Shown: positions 26,275 to 35,545, counted from the stretch's first letter. The stretch is 64,000 nt of DNA from Anaerolineae bacterium (GCA_022822305.1 JAJEBY010000016.1:558001-622000); one strand, 5' to 3'. Program-made: numbers and translations. The notes: generated from the sequence alone by a model not told the origin.

Positions 26275-27099
26275 TTGACCGGCGATCCACACTACACCAT
26301 TGATGAACTGATCAGCGTCTGCATATCGCGACAGGTGCGCGATGGCGATGTCTGGGCGCAGGGCATCAACACGCCGCTGGTATCCGCCGGCTTGATACTG
26401 GCCAAGATCCGTCATGCGCCGCGCGCGCGCTTCACGTCGGCCATTGGTCAGGCCTTGGTCCAGGATTGGGGACCGCTCGGCATCTCGACGATTGAAGAAC
26501 TGTGGGTGGGCAAAGGACTGATCCACTTGGGTTTCGCGACCGGCGCCGCCGACATCTTGCCCAAGTATCAGCCCAAAGAGTTCTTCCGCCCGGCCCAGGT
26601 GGATAGCCAAGGCAGCTTCAACAATATCGCCTTTGGCAAGCGCTATGACAGACCGCGGATGCGGCTGCCCGGCAGCGGCGGAATTCCCGATGTGACGCCG
26701 CGCTACGACCATACCTTTCTTTATGTGCCGCGCCATTCTCGGCTGATATTTCCCGCTGCGGTCGATTTTGTGAGCGGCATGGGGCATGTTCCACAACGCA
26801 AGACAGGCGGCGGTCCGCGCTACTTGATCACCGATCTGGGTCAATTCGACTGGCGGAACGGCCGTATGCGTCTGACCAGTGTGCATCCGCATACAGAAAT
26901 CGCCATGATAAAGCGCAAGACCGCTTTTGAACTGGAAATTGCGCCGGACATCGCGGCAACGCCGCCGCCAGATGCCGAAGATATTCGTCTGTTGCGCGAA
27001 GAGATTGATCCCTTGGGCACGCGCAAGTTGGAGACGCTGGCCGGGGCGGCGCGCAAAGATCTTCTGCGAGAGATCCTGCGGCGCGAACGTGGGCGCTAG
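26275..27099 (+). CDS. CoA-transferase-like beta subunit lacking the catalytic glutamate
   Basis: 274 residues from a TTG start 7 bases after tyrS. The sequence follows glutaconate CoA-transferase B: Y-T-I-D-E-L at the start, R-D-G-D-V-W-A-Q-G-I-N-T-P-L at about 22-35, and L-P-G-S-G-G near 132-137. At the place where the B subunit has the catalytic Glu in an E-S-G motif, this protein reads A-I-G (Ala56). Loss of that Glu is also reported for the steroid-degradation IpdAB enzymes, which are hydrolases. The partner alpha subunit is 3.6 kb away at 30746. The activity is therefore unlikely to be classical CoA transfer. Confidence 0.75.
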   Translation: MTGDPHYTIDELISVCISRQVRDGDVWAQGINTPLVSAGLILAKIRHAPRARFTSAIGQALVQDWGPLGISTIEELWVGKGLIHLGFATGAADILPKYQPKEFFRPAQVDSQGSFNNIAFGKRYDRPRMRLPGSGGIPDVTPRYDHTFLYVPRHSRLIFPAAVDFVSGMGHVPQRKTGGGPRYLITDLGQFDWRNGRMRLTSVHPHTEIAMIKRKTAFELEIAPDIAATPPPDAEDIRLLREEIDPLGTRKLETLAGAARKDLLREILRRERGR

Positions 27100-28844
27100 C
27101 TGGGCCTGGAGGCCAGTCGCCAGTCGAACAGACTGCGAAAGCGATCAGCGCCGGAACCAAGATAGCCCAGTCGGACGCCTTCGATTGTGTCGCGCACAGC
27201 CAGTGTATACAGCGGATAGTAGAGCGGTATGGCGATTGACAATTCGGCGAACTGAAGCTGAAATTCCTGCAGCAAGCGCTGGCGGATGATGCCATTGTCC
27301 GCTTGCCGGATGCCTTCCAGGAGTTCGGAGATGACATCGTTGCTTGCGCCGCCGTAGTTTTGTCCCGAATCGATCTGGGCGGGATGCCAGAATCGATACA
27401 GATCAGGATCGCTTCCGATGTTTTGCGTGACGATCGCCGCTTCGAACGCGCCTGATTGCAGCCTGTCTTGCAGCTGAGCGTCGGGCAGCGATTCAACATC
27501 GACGCGCAATCCAATTGCCCGCCAACTGTCGGCGATATCCGTGGCCAGATTACTCATAAGCTCGTCATGCTCAACCAAGATCGTGAAGCCGTTGTTGGTC
27601 TCTGCATCGGGAGTCGAGTTGTTTTCGCCGTCTTCGCTCGGCGTTTCGGCTTGGTTGGCGGTGGCGGACGCAACGAGCCTCTGGGCGCGCTCCATGTCTT
27701 GCCTGGTCCAGAAATCACTCGATTGGTAGGCTGCCATCCCCGGTATCAGCGGGCTGTCGGCGTGGGCAGCGCTGACAATAGCGGGCAGGTCAAGACTTAG
27801 CGCCAGGGCTTGTCGAAAGCGGCGATCCTGAAACAGCGGCTCGTCCCAATTAAAAATCAAGACGCTCACGTTGGATTGCAGCTGAGTGAAAATGCGCGCG
27901 CCCGGCAACGACAGCAATTGCTGGCGCCTCCCCACATTGGCCAAGGCGTCAATCTGCCCGTTTCGATAAGCGTCAAGCGCATCGTCCGAATTGGAATACA
28001 AAGTGAAGCGCAAGGCGCTGATTTGATAGGAATCACCTGCATCCAATCGGTCGCGATAAAGGGGCGAACGCTGCAGCAGGATGGAACTGATGACGCCGTC
28101 GCCGTTGACACCGAGCTCGCCTAGCTGATATGGACCGGCGCCTATGGGCGCCAGGTTGAAGGGATGCTGCGCCAGTTGCTCGACCGTCGTGCCGCGCAAG
28201 ACGTGCTCCGGCAAGATGCCGACCGTCAAGAGATTGGTGAAACTGGCGAGCGGTTGCGCCAGTCGGAAGCGCACGAGCGTATCGCTCAGCTTCTGCGTTT
28301 CCAGCGACGCCCAAAACTTGGCGCTGGACGAAAACGCGGCATAATTCGGATCGCCCAATAGTGACATGGTATAGACAACATCGTCAGCGCCAAACGGGAC
28401 GCCGTCTTGCCAGTAGACATCCTGGCGCAATTCCACCACGGTCTCCAAGCCGTCGCTGGATGTGACCAGCCGCTCCGCCAGCCGCGGAATCGCCGCGCCA
28501 TAATCATTGGTCGCGAACAGACCTTCGAATATGAGACCCGAAATATCGCGATCGACCGGGTTGAGATGCGCGAAGACCGGGTTTAGCCTGCTCACCGCGC
28601 CAACTAACCCCTCGCGATAGCCATGGAATGGGCTCGCGGCTGGCGCTGGCGTCGCCCGAATCTGCGCCGTCTGAGTGGCTGACGGCTTTGCGGTGGCGGC
28701 GATTGCGGGAAGCGCTTGCGTCGGGACTGGAGTGGTTTCGGGGACGGCAGTTTGACGGATGACGCGAAATGCGACGGCGGTCAAAAATACGAGCAGAGCC
28801 AGGATGAACGTTAGCAGTTGCCAGCGGAATCCGCGAAACATCAA
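27096..28844 (-). CDS. Oligopeptide-type solute-binding protein (SBP family 5)
   Basis: 582 residues with an N-terminal hydrophobic anchor (about residues 9-27), a Thr/Pro/Ala-rich linker and an SBP_bac_5 domain. Landmarks are S-R-L-N-P-V-F, L-A-E-R-L-V-T-S-S-D-G-L and W-Q-D-G-V-P-F-G-A-D-D-V-V-Y-T, the family's D-G-x-P-F-x-A-x-D-V signature. It should bind peptides or similar solutes outside the cell. No permease or ATPase gene is adjacent, and it lies downstream of secG. The last 4 bases overlap the convergent CoA-transferase gene. Confidence 0.85.
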   Translation of the reverse strand: MMFRGFRWQLLTFILALLVFLTAVAFRVIRQTAVPETTPVPTQALPAIAATAKPSATQTAQIRATPAPAASPFHGYREGLVGAVSRLNPVFAHLNPVDRDISGLIFEGLFATNDYGAAIPRLAERLVTSSDGLETVVELRQDVYWQDGVPFGADDVVYTMSLLGDPNYAAFSSSAKFWASLETQKLSDTLVRFRLAQPLASFTNLLTVGILPEHVLRGTTVEQLAQHPFNLAPIGAGPYQLGELGVNGDGVISSILLQRSPLYRDRLDAGDSYQISALRFTLYSNSDDALDAYRNGQIDALANVGRRQQLLSLPGARIFTQLQSNVSVLIFNWDEPLFQDRRFRQALALSLDLPAIVSAAHADSPLIPGMAAYQSSDFWTRQDMERAQRLVASATANQAETPSEDGENNSTPDAETNNGFTILVEHDELMSNLATDIADSWRAIGLRVDVESLPDAQLQDRLQSGAFEAAIVTQNIGSDPDLYRFWHPAQIDSGQNYGGASNDVISELLEGIRQADNGIIRQRLLQEFQLQFAELSIAIPLYYPLYTLAVRDTIEGVRLGYLGSGADRFRSLFDWRLASRPS

Positions 28845-29003
28845 AAGCCCTTACGTTGATTTCGCAGATGAATTGGAGGGTAACTGTCCACGGCAGCTAG
28901 TGATTGATCAGTAGATTAGACGCTCGGCAGGCGCATTGCCGGAGAACGCCGCTTCACGCTTGCGCCTACGCCGGAACCGGCGCTGCGCCGGGCAGATAAT
29001 AGA

Positions 29004-29231
29004 TCAACCGGTGGTGGCGACGGAGAACAGAGCAATGCCGAGAAATGCTATCGACAAGAAAATCGTGATGCGAAAGAGTGTTTTTTCCAGGCCGCGGCGG
29101 GTGCGCGCGATGCCGCCGCCGGCATCACCGCCCAGAAGGCTGCCCAGCGCGCCGCCCTTGACCTGCAGCAATATCAGAATAGTCAATGCTATCGCGATCA
29201 CGATCGAAGACACTTGCAACGCTACTGCCAT
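29004..29231 (-). CDS. secG: Protein translocase subunit SecG
   Basis: 75 residues with two membrane helices (about 6-24 and 51-72). Between them is the conserved L-L-Q-x-K-G-G-x-L-G segment with a Gly-rich loop. This is the standard length and layout of SecG, which assists SecYEG in protein export. It is followed by the peptide-binding protein gene after 160 bases and preceded by the S41 peptidase gene. The flanking gaps (28845-29003 and 29232-29356) contain nothing clear. Confidence 0.92.
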   Translation of the reverse strand: MAVALQVSSIVIAIALTILILLQVKGGALGSLLGGDAGGGIARTRRGLEKTLFRITIFLSIAFLGIALFSVATTG

Positions 29232-29356
29232 ATCGCAGCTCCTCGTATTGCTAGCCGGTTGAAACCGCCGAAGTGTAGCATTGAATCGCCAGCATGACCA
29301 GTCAAATCCGACGATGCTTCGACGACTTCCACTGCAATTACGTGTGATTGCAGAGA

Positions 29357-30547
29357 TTAGTCGCGCAGCGATTCCAGGAAATCAATCGCGGCTTCCAATT
29401 GCAGGTCAATGCCGCCGGTCTCGTCATCGTCCTCATTCCACTCGACAATGATGTCTGGCGTGATGCCCTGATCATGAATCCAGTGTCCGTTGGGCGTCAG
29501 CCAGCGCTTGACGGTGATTCGCACGCATCCGCCGTTGGAAAGGCGGGGGATATTTTGCACGGTGCCTTTGCCGAAAGTGGTTTCGCCAATGATCGTCGCG
29601 ACCCCGTAATCTTGCATGGCGCCGGCGATTACCTCCGAAGCGCTGGCGCTGGTTTCATCCACGAGCACAACTATCGGCACGTTGATGTCGGCATAACCGG
29701 CACTGGTGCGCGTGACTTCTTCGCTGAGGTCGCGCGAGACCTGGCGCAATAGAACGCCGTCTTCAATGAAAGCGCCGCCGATATCGATTGCGCTGGCGAG
29801 CGTGCCGCCCGGGTTGCCGCGCATATCGAAAATCAATCCTGAGGTCTCGTTGATGTCGAGCGCGTCGAAGGCGTCATCCAGTTGCTGTCGCGAAAGATCG
29901 TTGAAGTCCTTCATCTCAATGTGTGCGATATTGTCGGCGAGCATGGCAAAGGATACATTGGGCAGCGTGAAGATATCGCGGACAATCTCAAAGGTGACCA
30001 ATTCGCCGTCGCGTTTGAAGGTGATGGTGATGGCGGTTCCCCGCGGTCCGGGCACAATGGCGGACAGCTCGGCCTGGGTCAAGCTGGTCGCGATCTGGCC
30101 GTCAATCTCGTAGAAGATGTCGCCCGGCATGACACCGGCGCCGTCGGCCGGAGAATTGGGGATCACGGTGACGACTTCAATCTCGCCGGTGTCTTCAATG
30201 GTGGCGATGGTGACGCCGATGCCGGAAAACTCGCCGGAGAAATCCACCGCGCGATCGCAGAGGTCCGGGCGAATGTAGCCGCTGTGGTCGTCTTCCAGCG
30301 CATTGACCATGCCGGCGATGGCGCCATCAACTAATGATTCAACTGGGACCGGATCAATGTATCTTGATTCGACGATGGCGAAGGCATCCCAAAAGGGTTC
30401 GAAGGCCTGGTCGGTATCACTCAGCGCGTTGCTGGGCCGTTGCGGGGAAATGTAGCCGAATAAAATGCCGAGCAAAAAGACGGCCAAAACAGTCAAGAGC
30501 GACCGGCCGCTCCAGCTGCCGCGATATCGTGTATGCCTTGGCTTCAT
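29357..30547 (-). CDS. S41 carboxyl-terminal processing peptidase (CtpA-like)
   Basis: 396 residues from the ATG at 30547, which has a GGAGGA ribosome site 5 bases away; a frame extending to 30961 would overlap the CoA-transferase alpha gene and is not used. A membrane anchor lies at about residues 12-32. A PDZ domain covers about 95-180 (S-G-I-G-V-T-I and P-G-D-I-F-Y-E-I-D-G). The S41 core has the Ser in D-E-T-S-A-S-A-S-E and the Lys in F-G-K-G-T-V-Q. It degrades or trims exported proteins at their C-termini. Confidence 0.92.
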   Translation of the reverse strand: MKPRHTRYRGSWSGRSLLTVLAVFLLGILFGYISPQRPSNALSDTDQAFEPFWDAFAIVESRYIDPVPVESLVDGAIAGMVNALEDDHSGYIRPDLCDRAVDFSGEFSGIGVTIATIEDTGEIEVVTVIPNSPADGAGVMPGDIFYEIDGQIATSLTQAELSAIVPGPRGTAITITFKRDGELVTFEIVRDIFTLPNVSFAMLADNIAHIEMKDFNDLSRQQLDDAFDALDINETSGLIFDMRGNPGGTLASAIDIGGAFIEDGVLLRQVSRDLSEEVTRTSAGYADINVPIVVLVDETSASASEVIAGAMQDYGVATIIGETTFGKGTVQNIPRLSNGGCVRITVKRWLTPNGHWIHDQGITPDIIVEWNEDDDETGGIDLQLEAAIDFLESLRD

Positions 30548-30745
30548 AGCATTCCTCCGGCGATGTGACCCTGAAGTTGGACGCCTGTCGCCAGTTCGAT
30601 TGGTAGATGCGCGCAAACGACTTTGATGGGCGAGTTTGGTCCATATTCGGGCAGGTTCATCATGACAAAGTATAGTATACGTTAGCAAGCGCGCGTTTAT
30701 GAATTGTGAAAAGGCGCTCGGATCAGCGCCGGGCGGTATGGACAA

Positions 30746-31549
30746 ATGATGACAGAGACCTATGTCGGCATTGAACAGGCGGCCGAAGCAGTACGTGATG
30801 GCCAAACGCTTGCCCTGGGCGGGATGACCCTGTATCGCCGGCCGATGGGCTTCGTCAAGGCGCTGCTGCGCCGCCAGCCGCCGCCGCGTGACTTGACATT
30901 GCTTAGTTTCACCGGTGGACTTGAAACTGATATGTTGATCGGTTCCGGCTGTGTCAAGCACGTGCGCTCGGCATACGTTGGCCTGGAGTCTTTTGGACTA
31001 GCGCCGATGTTCACGCAATTCGCGCAATCTCAACGCCTATCGATCATTGAAGAAACCGAAGCGAGCATCGTGATGGGCATCCGGGCGCAGATCTCCGGCG
31101 TCGGGTTCATGCCTTCTCACGCCTGGCTCGGTACCGATTTGCCGCATTTGCGTCCGGAAGTCAAGCGGGTGATGGATCCTTACACCGGCGATGAACTGGT
31201 TGCGTTTCCCGCGATACCCTGTGACGTGGCGGTTATCCACGGACTGGCGGGCGATCGGCATGGAAATGTGCTCATCAACAACAATCTCGGCATTGATATG
31301 GAATTGGTCTTTCTCGCCGACACGGTGATCGCGACGGTAGAAACAGTCGTCGATGAATTAAAGCCGACCGCCGACGGCGTCATCATTCCGTATCCAGGCT
31401 GCGATATGGTGGTTCAACTGGCCAATGGCGCGGCGCCAACCAGCTGCTACCCGCTCTACGAGTTGGATGGCGAAGCGATTCTGCGCTACACCGAAGCCTG
31501 CAACGCCGGGAGATTTGACCAGCATCTGGCTGAATACCTGGCGTTGTGA
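30746..31549 (+). CDS. CoA-transferase-like alpha subunit
   Basis: 267 residues (ATG at 30746 or the next ATG at 30749). It has the family I CoA-transferase A-subunit fold: L-A-L-G-G-M near residue 25, T-L-L-S-F-T-G-G-L near 53, and G-D-R-H-G-N-V-L-I-N-N-N near 183. Its likely partner is the beta-like protein at 26275, which is separated by three minus-strand genes. The two subunits are usually adjacent. It lies upstream of the thiamine operon, but the latter has its own promoter and riboswitch. The substrate is unknown. Confidence 0.78.
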   Translation: MMTETYVGIEQAAEAVRDGQTLALGGMTLYRRPMGFVKALLRRQPPPRDLTLLSFTGGLETDMLIGSGCVKHVRSAYVGLESFGLAPMFTQFAQSQRLSIIEETEASIVMGIRAQISGVGFMPSHAWLGTDLPHLRPEVKRVMDPYTGDELVAFPAIPCDVAVIHGLAGDRHGNVLINNNLGIDMELVFLADTVIATVETVVDELKPTADGVIIPYPGCDMVVQLANGAAPTSCYPLYELDGEAILRYTEACNAGRFDQHLAEYLAL

Positions 31550-31561
31550 CGAGTTGACAAG

Positions 31562-31590
31562 TTGCGCCGTATGGATAAGCGCATTACAAT
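31562..31590 (+). promoter_or_regulatory. Promoter of the thiBPQ operon
   Basis: TTGCGC (31562-31567), 17-base spacer, TACAAT (31585-31590). Transcription would start near 31597, a few bases before the riboswitch aptamer. Confidence 0.5.
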
Positions 31591-31612
31591 TGAAACACAA
31601 TCAAATATCTTG

Positions 31613-31707
31613 AGACGTGGGGAGCTTGCGCAAGCGGGCTGAGAGGGTGCGTGAATTTGCGCCGACCCAAACTACCTGAACCGGGTAATACTGGCGTAGG
31701 GATGTCT
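31613..31707 (+). promoter_or_regulatory. TPP riboswitch (THI box) aptamer
   Basis: The conserved blocks are all present: CTGAGAGGG, the GACCC element, ACCTGAACCGGGTAATAC and GGCGTAGGGA. The closing helix P1 is AGACGT (31613-31618) with ATGTCT (31702-31707). It senses thiamine pyrophosphate and here precedes thiB, thiP and thiQ. The 3' end of the aptamer (TAGGGATGTCT, 31697-31707) is complementary, apart from one bulged A, to the loop of the terminator hairpin downstream. This suggests control of transcription termination. Confidence 0.95.
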
Positions 31708-31724
31708 GCAAAACGAGTCAATTG

Positions 31725-31763
31725 CCACCCCTGTAGACACCCTAACAGGGGTGGTTTTGCTTT
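31725..31763 (+). terminator. Intrinsic terminator controlled by the TPP riboswitch
   Basis: A perfect 10-bp stem, CCACCCCTGT (31725-31734) with ACAGGGGTGG (31745-31754), a 10-base loop AGACACCCTA, then TTTTGCTTT. When the aptamer is free of TPP its 3' strand can pair with the whole loop, which would open or block this hairpin. Confidence 0.9.
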
Positions 31764-31818
31764 ATGTCGGCAAGCTCCGCGGTCTCACTTCCGAAGCTTT
31801 AGCTACGAGGAGTTTCCG

Positions 31819-32871
31819 ATGATCAGGCGCAGTTTGATCCTCTTAACGCTGTTGTTCAGCGTATCTCGAGCCGCATTTGCGCAGGCGCAAGCCACGGTGG
31901 TGCTTGTGACACATGATAGTTTCGCCGCTTCTGAAGCCGTGCTCGAAGCTTTTGAAGCGGAGACCGGCATGCGTCTGGAAGTTTTGCGCGCCGGGGATGC
32001 CGGGAAAATGGTCAATCAGGCCATCTTGAGCAAGAACAATCCTTTGGGCGATGTCCTCTATGGCGTCGACAATACCTTCCTTAGTCGCGCGCTCGAGGGT
32101 GAGATTTTCGAGCCCTATCAATCTTCGGCTTTGGAATTTGTGGATGAGGCATTCCTTGCCGATGACACCTATCGGGTTTCGCCGGTCGATTATGGCGATG
32201 TCTGCCTGAACTACGATATCGGCTTCTTTGAAGATCACGAGCTCGACTTGCCGGCGAGCCTGCAGGACCTGACGCAAAGCCAATACGAGCGCCTGCTTGT
32301 AGTGCAGAATCCGGCCACGTCGTCGCCGGGTTTGGCATTCCTTTTGGCCACCGTGGGCGCTTTCGGTACTGAAGGCGAGTATACCTACCTGGATTTCTGG
32401 GAAGACCTGCGGCTCAATGATGTGCTGGTCGTGGATGGCTGGAGCGATGCCTACTACGGGGAGTTTAGCGCGCCCGGTCGCGATACCGGCAGCAGGCCGC
32501 TGGTCGTCAGCTACGCCAGCAGCCCGCCAGCCGAAGTCTACTTCAGCGAGGATCCCGAATCCGGCGCCATCACCGGCGCGATCGTTGACGCCAATACGTG
32601 TTTCCGACAGATTGAATATGTCGGTGTGCTGGCCGGCGCAGCCAATCCGGCCGGCGCGCGTCTGCTGGTGGACTTCATGCTGAGCGAGGCATTCCAGGAA
32701 GACCTGCCGCTGAATATGTTTGTTTTCCCGGTGAGGGCGGACGTTGAGCTTCCCGCTGTCTTCGCTGAATTCGCCACAATTCCGGAAGCGCCGGCGGTAG
32801 TGGATCCGGCTGAAATCGAGCAGCATCGCGAAGCGTGGATACAAGCCTGGACCGAGGTCATGTTGCGTTGA
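31819..32871 (+). CDS. thiB: Thiamine ABC transporter, substrate-binding protein
   Basis: 350 residues from the ATG at 31819, which has a GAGGAG ribosome site 6 bases upstream; an in-frame ATG at 31651 lies inside the riboswitch and is rejected. A signal peptide covers about residues 1-22 (ending A-F-A-Q-A). The rest is an extracellular binding protein of the ThiB/iron-type group, with T-H-D-S-F-A-A-S-E near the start and D-Y-G-D-V-C-L-N-Y-D near 130, resembling the V-D-x-G-x-x-x-x-N-Y-D of ThiB. The riboswitch supports thiamine or a phosphate ester as ligand. The stop overlaps thiP. Confidence 0.92.
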   Translation: MIRRSLILLTLLFSVSRAAFAQAQATVVLVTHDSFAASEAVLEAFEAETGMRLEVLRAGDAGKMVNQAILSKNNPLGDVLYGVDNTFLSRALEGEIFEPYQSSALEFVDEAFLADDTYRVSPVDYGDVCLNYDIGFFEDHELDLPASLQDLTQSQYERLLVVQNPATSSPGLAFLLATVGAFGTEGEYTYLDFWEDLRLNDVLVVDGWSDAYYGEFSAPGRDTGSRPLVVSYASSPPAEVYFSEDPESGAITGAIVDANTCFRQIEYVGVLAGAANPAGARLLVDFMLSEAFQEDLPLNMFVFPVRADVELPAVFAEFATIPEAPAVVDPAEIEQHREAWIQAWTEVMLR

Positions 32872-34532
32872 TGGCATTCACACGTTCGCGCTGGCAACTC
32901 TTGTACCTGGTGCCGGTGCTGTTCCTGGCGGCATTCTATGTCTATCCGCTGCTGACGATATTCGACATTAGCTTGCGTCCCGAAGGCGCCCTGGATCTAT
33001 CATCGTTTGCGCGGCTGTTTTCCTCGGACTTTTACATCGGGACGCTGCTGTTCACGTTTTGGCAGGCGCTGCTTTCGACCGCGCTGACGGTCATGCTGGC
33101 CCTGCCTTGCGCTTACGTCATTGCGCGCTATCGCTTCACAGGCAAGTCCGTCCTGCTATCGTTGTCGATTCTGCCCTTTGTGCTGCCGACGGTGGTGGTG
33201 GCGATGGCTTTCATGTCTCTGCTGGGCAAGCGCGGCCTGGTGAACGACCTGCTAGCGACATTGTTTTCGCTGGATTACTCACCAATCCAGTTGGAGCGAA
33301 CGTTGGCTATCATCATCATCGTTCACGTCTTCTACAACTTCGCCATTGCCCTGCGGATCATGGCTGGATATTGGGCCTCGCAGGGCCTTGCCACGGAGGA
33401 AGCGGCGCGGACGCTCGGCGCGAACGAGTGGGCGGTATGGCGCGATATACGGCTGCCGATGATCAAGCCGGCGCTGCTCTCGGCAGCAGTCCTGGTTTTT
33501 ACTTTCACATTCACCAGTTTCGGAGTTGTGCTGATTCTTGGCGGCATTCGCTTTGCCACGCTGGAAGTGCAGATCTATTATCAGGCGGTCAGCATATTCA
33601 ATCTGCCATTGGCCGCCGCGCTGTCCTTGGTTCAGATCGTTGTCATGTTTGTGATGATGGTTCTTTATACGCGGACTCAGCGACATGTTCAGTTGTCAAT
33701 GCGCAGCAGCGCCGGCATCGTCAAGCCAATCAAATCGCGCGCCGAGCGTCTGCTGGTTGGGGCGATTGTGATTTTTGCGTCTGTATTGCTTTTCGCGCCC
33801 TTGCTGGCTTTGATTGCACGTTCGCTGCATCTTGGCGGCGCGCTCGATCTCAGCAACTTCGCCGCGTTGACCGAAAAGTCGCGCGGTTCATTGTTGTTCA
33901 TCGCGCCCCTGGAATCGGTCGCCAACTCGCTGCGATTCGCCTTGATCGCGATGCTGGCGGCGTTGCTGCTCGGTCTGATTTCGTCCTTCATGATCGCGCG
34001 TGGCGGACGATTGGGCCGCGTATTTGATCCGCTGCTGATGCTGCCGTTGGCGACCAGCGCCGTCACTTTGGGCTTTGGTTTCATCGTCGCTCTGGATGAG
34101 CCGCCGCTGAACCTGCGCTCGACCTGGCTCATCATTCCGATTTCTCATACCTTGGTGGCCTTCCCCTTTGTGGTGCGCAGCGTACTCCCGAGCTTGCGGG
34201 CGATTCCGCCGTCGGTAAGGGAATCGGCTCAAGTGCTGGGCGCCAGAGAGCGCGACCTGCTGAGGACGATCGATTTGCCGCTGATCAGCCGTGGACTGGC
34301 GGTCGGGGCCGCATTCGCGTTCACGGTCAGTATGGGCGAGTTCGGCGCATCGTTGTTTGTCGCGCAACGCGAGTCGGTGACGATACCGGTGGTGATTTAT
34401 CGTTTGATCGGAGATCCCGGCCTCGCGTCGTATCGTCAGGCGCTGGCCATGAGCGTGATTCTGCTTCTGGTTTGCGCGGCGGGATTTCTACTCATCGATC
34501 GGCTTCGGGTCGCCGGCGCGGGTGAATTCTGA
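32871..34532 (+). CDS. thiP: Thiamine ABC transporter, permease
   Basis: 553 residues from the ATG at 32871, which overlaps the thiB stop as TGATG. It is a duplicated permease with about 12 helices. Each half carries an EAA-type loop: T-E-E-A-A-R-T-L-G-A-N-E in the first half and V-R-E-S-A-Q-V-L-G-A-R-E in the second. This fused form is typical of ThiP and the related iron transporters. It ends with a TGATG overlap to thiQ. Confidence 0.93.
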   Translation: MAFTRSRWQLLYLVPVLFLAAFYVYPLLTIFDISLRPEGALDLSSFARLFSSDFYIGTLLFTFWQALLSTALTVMLALPCAYVIARYRFTGKSVLLSLSILPFVLPTVVVAMAFMSLLGKRGLVNDLLATLFSLDYSPIQLERTLAIIIIVHVFYNFAIALRIMAGYWASQGLATEEAARTLGANEWAVWRDIRLPMIKPALLSAAVLVFTFTFTSFGVVLILGGIRFATLEVQIYYQAVSIFNLPLAAALSLVQIVVMFVMMVLYTRTQRHVQLSMRSSAGIVKPIKSRAERLLVGAIVIFASVLLFAPLLALIARSLHLGGALDLSNFAALTEKSRGSLLFIAPLESVANSLRFALIAMLAALLLGLISSFMIARGGRLGRVFDPLLMLPLATSAVTLGFGFIVALDEPPLNLRSTWLIIPISHTLVAFPFVVRSVLPSLRAIPPSVRESAQVLGARERDLLRTIDLPLISRGLAVGAAFAFTVSMGEFGASLFVAQRESVTIPVVIYRLIGDPGLASYRQALAMSVILLLVCAAGFLLIDRLRVAGAGEF

Positions 34533-35545
34533 TGCTCACAATCTCCGGCGTAAGCTGCGCCTTCGGCGACGTCACAGCATTGGATAATCTTAATCTACGC
34601 GTTGAGCCTGACGAGATCGTTTGCTTGCTCGGTCCCAGCGGCTGCGGCAAGACGACTCTGCTGCGCATCGTCGCCGGTTTAATCACGGATTTCCGCGGAA
34701 GCGTTTACATTGCCGGGGAAGATTTGCGCGCCGTGCCGGTGCACGAGCGGGGCTTCGGCTTGATGTTCCAAGATTACGCCTTGTTTCCGCATTTGACCGT
34801 GTCGGACAATATCGCGTATGGACTTCGTCGCCGTCGCCTGTCGAAATCTGCAATCGCTGAACGAGTGGGGCAGATGCTGCTGCGGGTCGGCCTGGAAGGA
34901 TTCGGCGATCGCGATGTATCGACACTTTCAGGCGGGGAGCAGCAGCGTGTCGCCCTGGCGCGCAGCCTGGCGCCGAATCCAAGATTTCTTATGCTGGACG
35001 AGCCCCTGGGCTCGCTGGACGCGCTTTTGCGCGATCAACTCGCGCTGGAGCTGCGGTCGATAATCAAATCAGCCGGGTTGAGCGCGATTTACGTCACCCA
35101 CGACCACCGTGAAGCTTATGCCATCGCGGATCGAATTGCCGTGATGGATGACGGCGCCATGGCGCAACTGGCCGAACCGATGCGGCTTTACCATCATCCG
35201 GCAAACGAGACCGTCGCGCGTTTTTTGGGCTTCTCCAACATCTTCCGGTTTGATGAAAATGAGTTCACTGCCGAACTGCGAGGCGCCTCCGAACGCGTGC
35301 CGGCGGCGGATGACAGATTCCTGATTCATCCGGAAGGCGTCCATCTCGGCAAATGCCCGGACCGACCGGCGATTTCGACCGAGGGTGTGGTGGAATCGGT
35401 GGTCTTCCGAGGCGATCACCGCGAAATACACCTGGCGCTCCCAGAGGGGATGCGCTTAACCTGCAAATCCGCAGATGCAAACCTGGCTGCGGGAAACCGG
35501 GTATCGGTACATGTGGCGCTGGACGCCATTGGACACTTCGGTTGA
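34532..35545 (+). CDS. thiQ: Thiamine ABC transporter, ATP-binding protein
   Basis: 337 residues. Walker A is G-P-S-G-C-G-K-T-T at about residues 34-42, the Q-loop F-Q-D-Y-A-L-F-P near 77, the signature L-S-G-G-E-Q-Q-R near 134, Walker B F-L-M-L-D-E-P, and the H-loop V-T-H-D-H. The last 100 residues form a TOBE-like domain, which classic ThiQ (about 230 residues) lacks; in length it is closer to PotA or FbpC types. The operon and riboswitch point to thiamine. The start overlaps the thiP stop. Confidence 0.9.
   Translation: MLTISGVSCAFGDVTALDNLNLRVEPDEIVCLLGPSGCGKTTLLRIVAGLITDFRGSVYIAGEDLRAVPVHERGFGLMFQDYALFPHLTVSDNIAYGLRRRRLSKSAIAERVGQMLLRVGLEGFGDRDVSTLSGGEQQRVALARSLAPNPRFLMLDEPLGSLDALLRDQLALELRSIIKSAGLSAIYVTHDHREAYAIADRIAVMDDGAMAQLAEPMRLYHHPANETVARFLGFSNIFRFDENEFTAELRGASERVPAADDRFLIHPEGVHLGKCPDRPAISTEGVVESVVFRGDHREIHLALPEGMRLTCKSADANLAAGNRVSVHVALDAIGHFG

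Noticed and set aside
31651-31653. ATG at 31651 as the thiB start
   Set aside because: It lies inside the TPP aptamer and upstream of the terminator. The ATG at 31819 has a strong ribosome site directly before a signal peptide.
31843-32877. 344-residue open frame opposite thiB
   Set aside because: thiB has riboswitch, ribosome site, signal peptide and operon context. The opposite frame has none.
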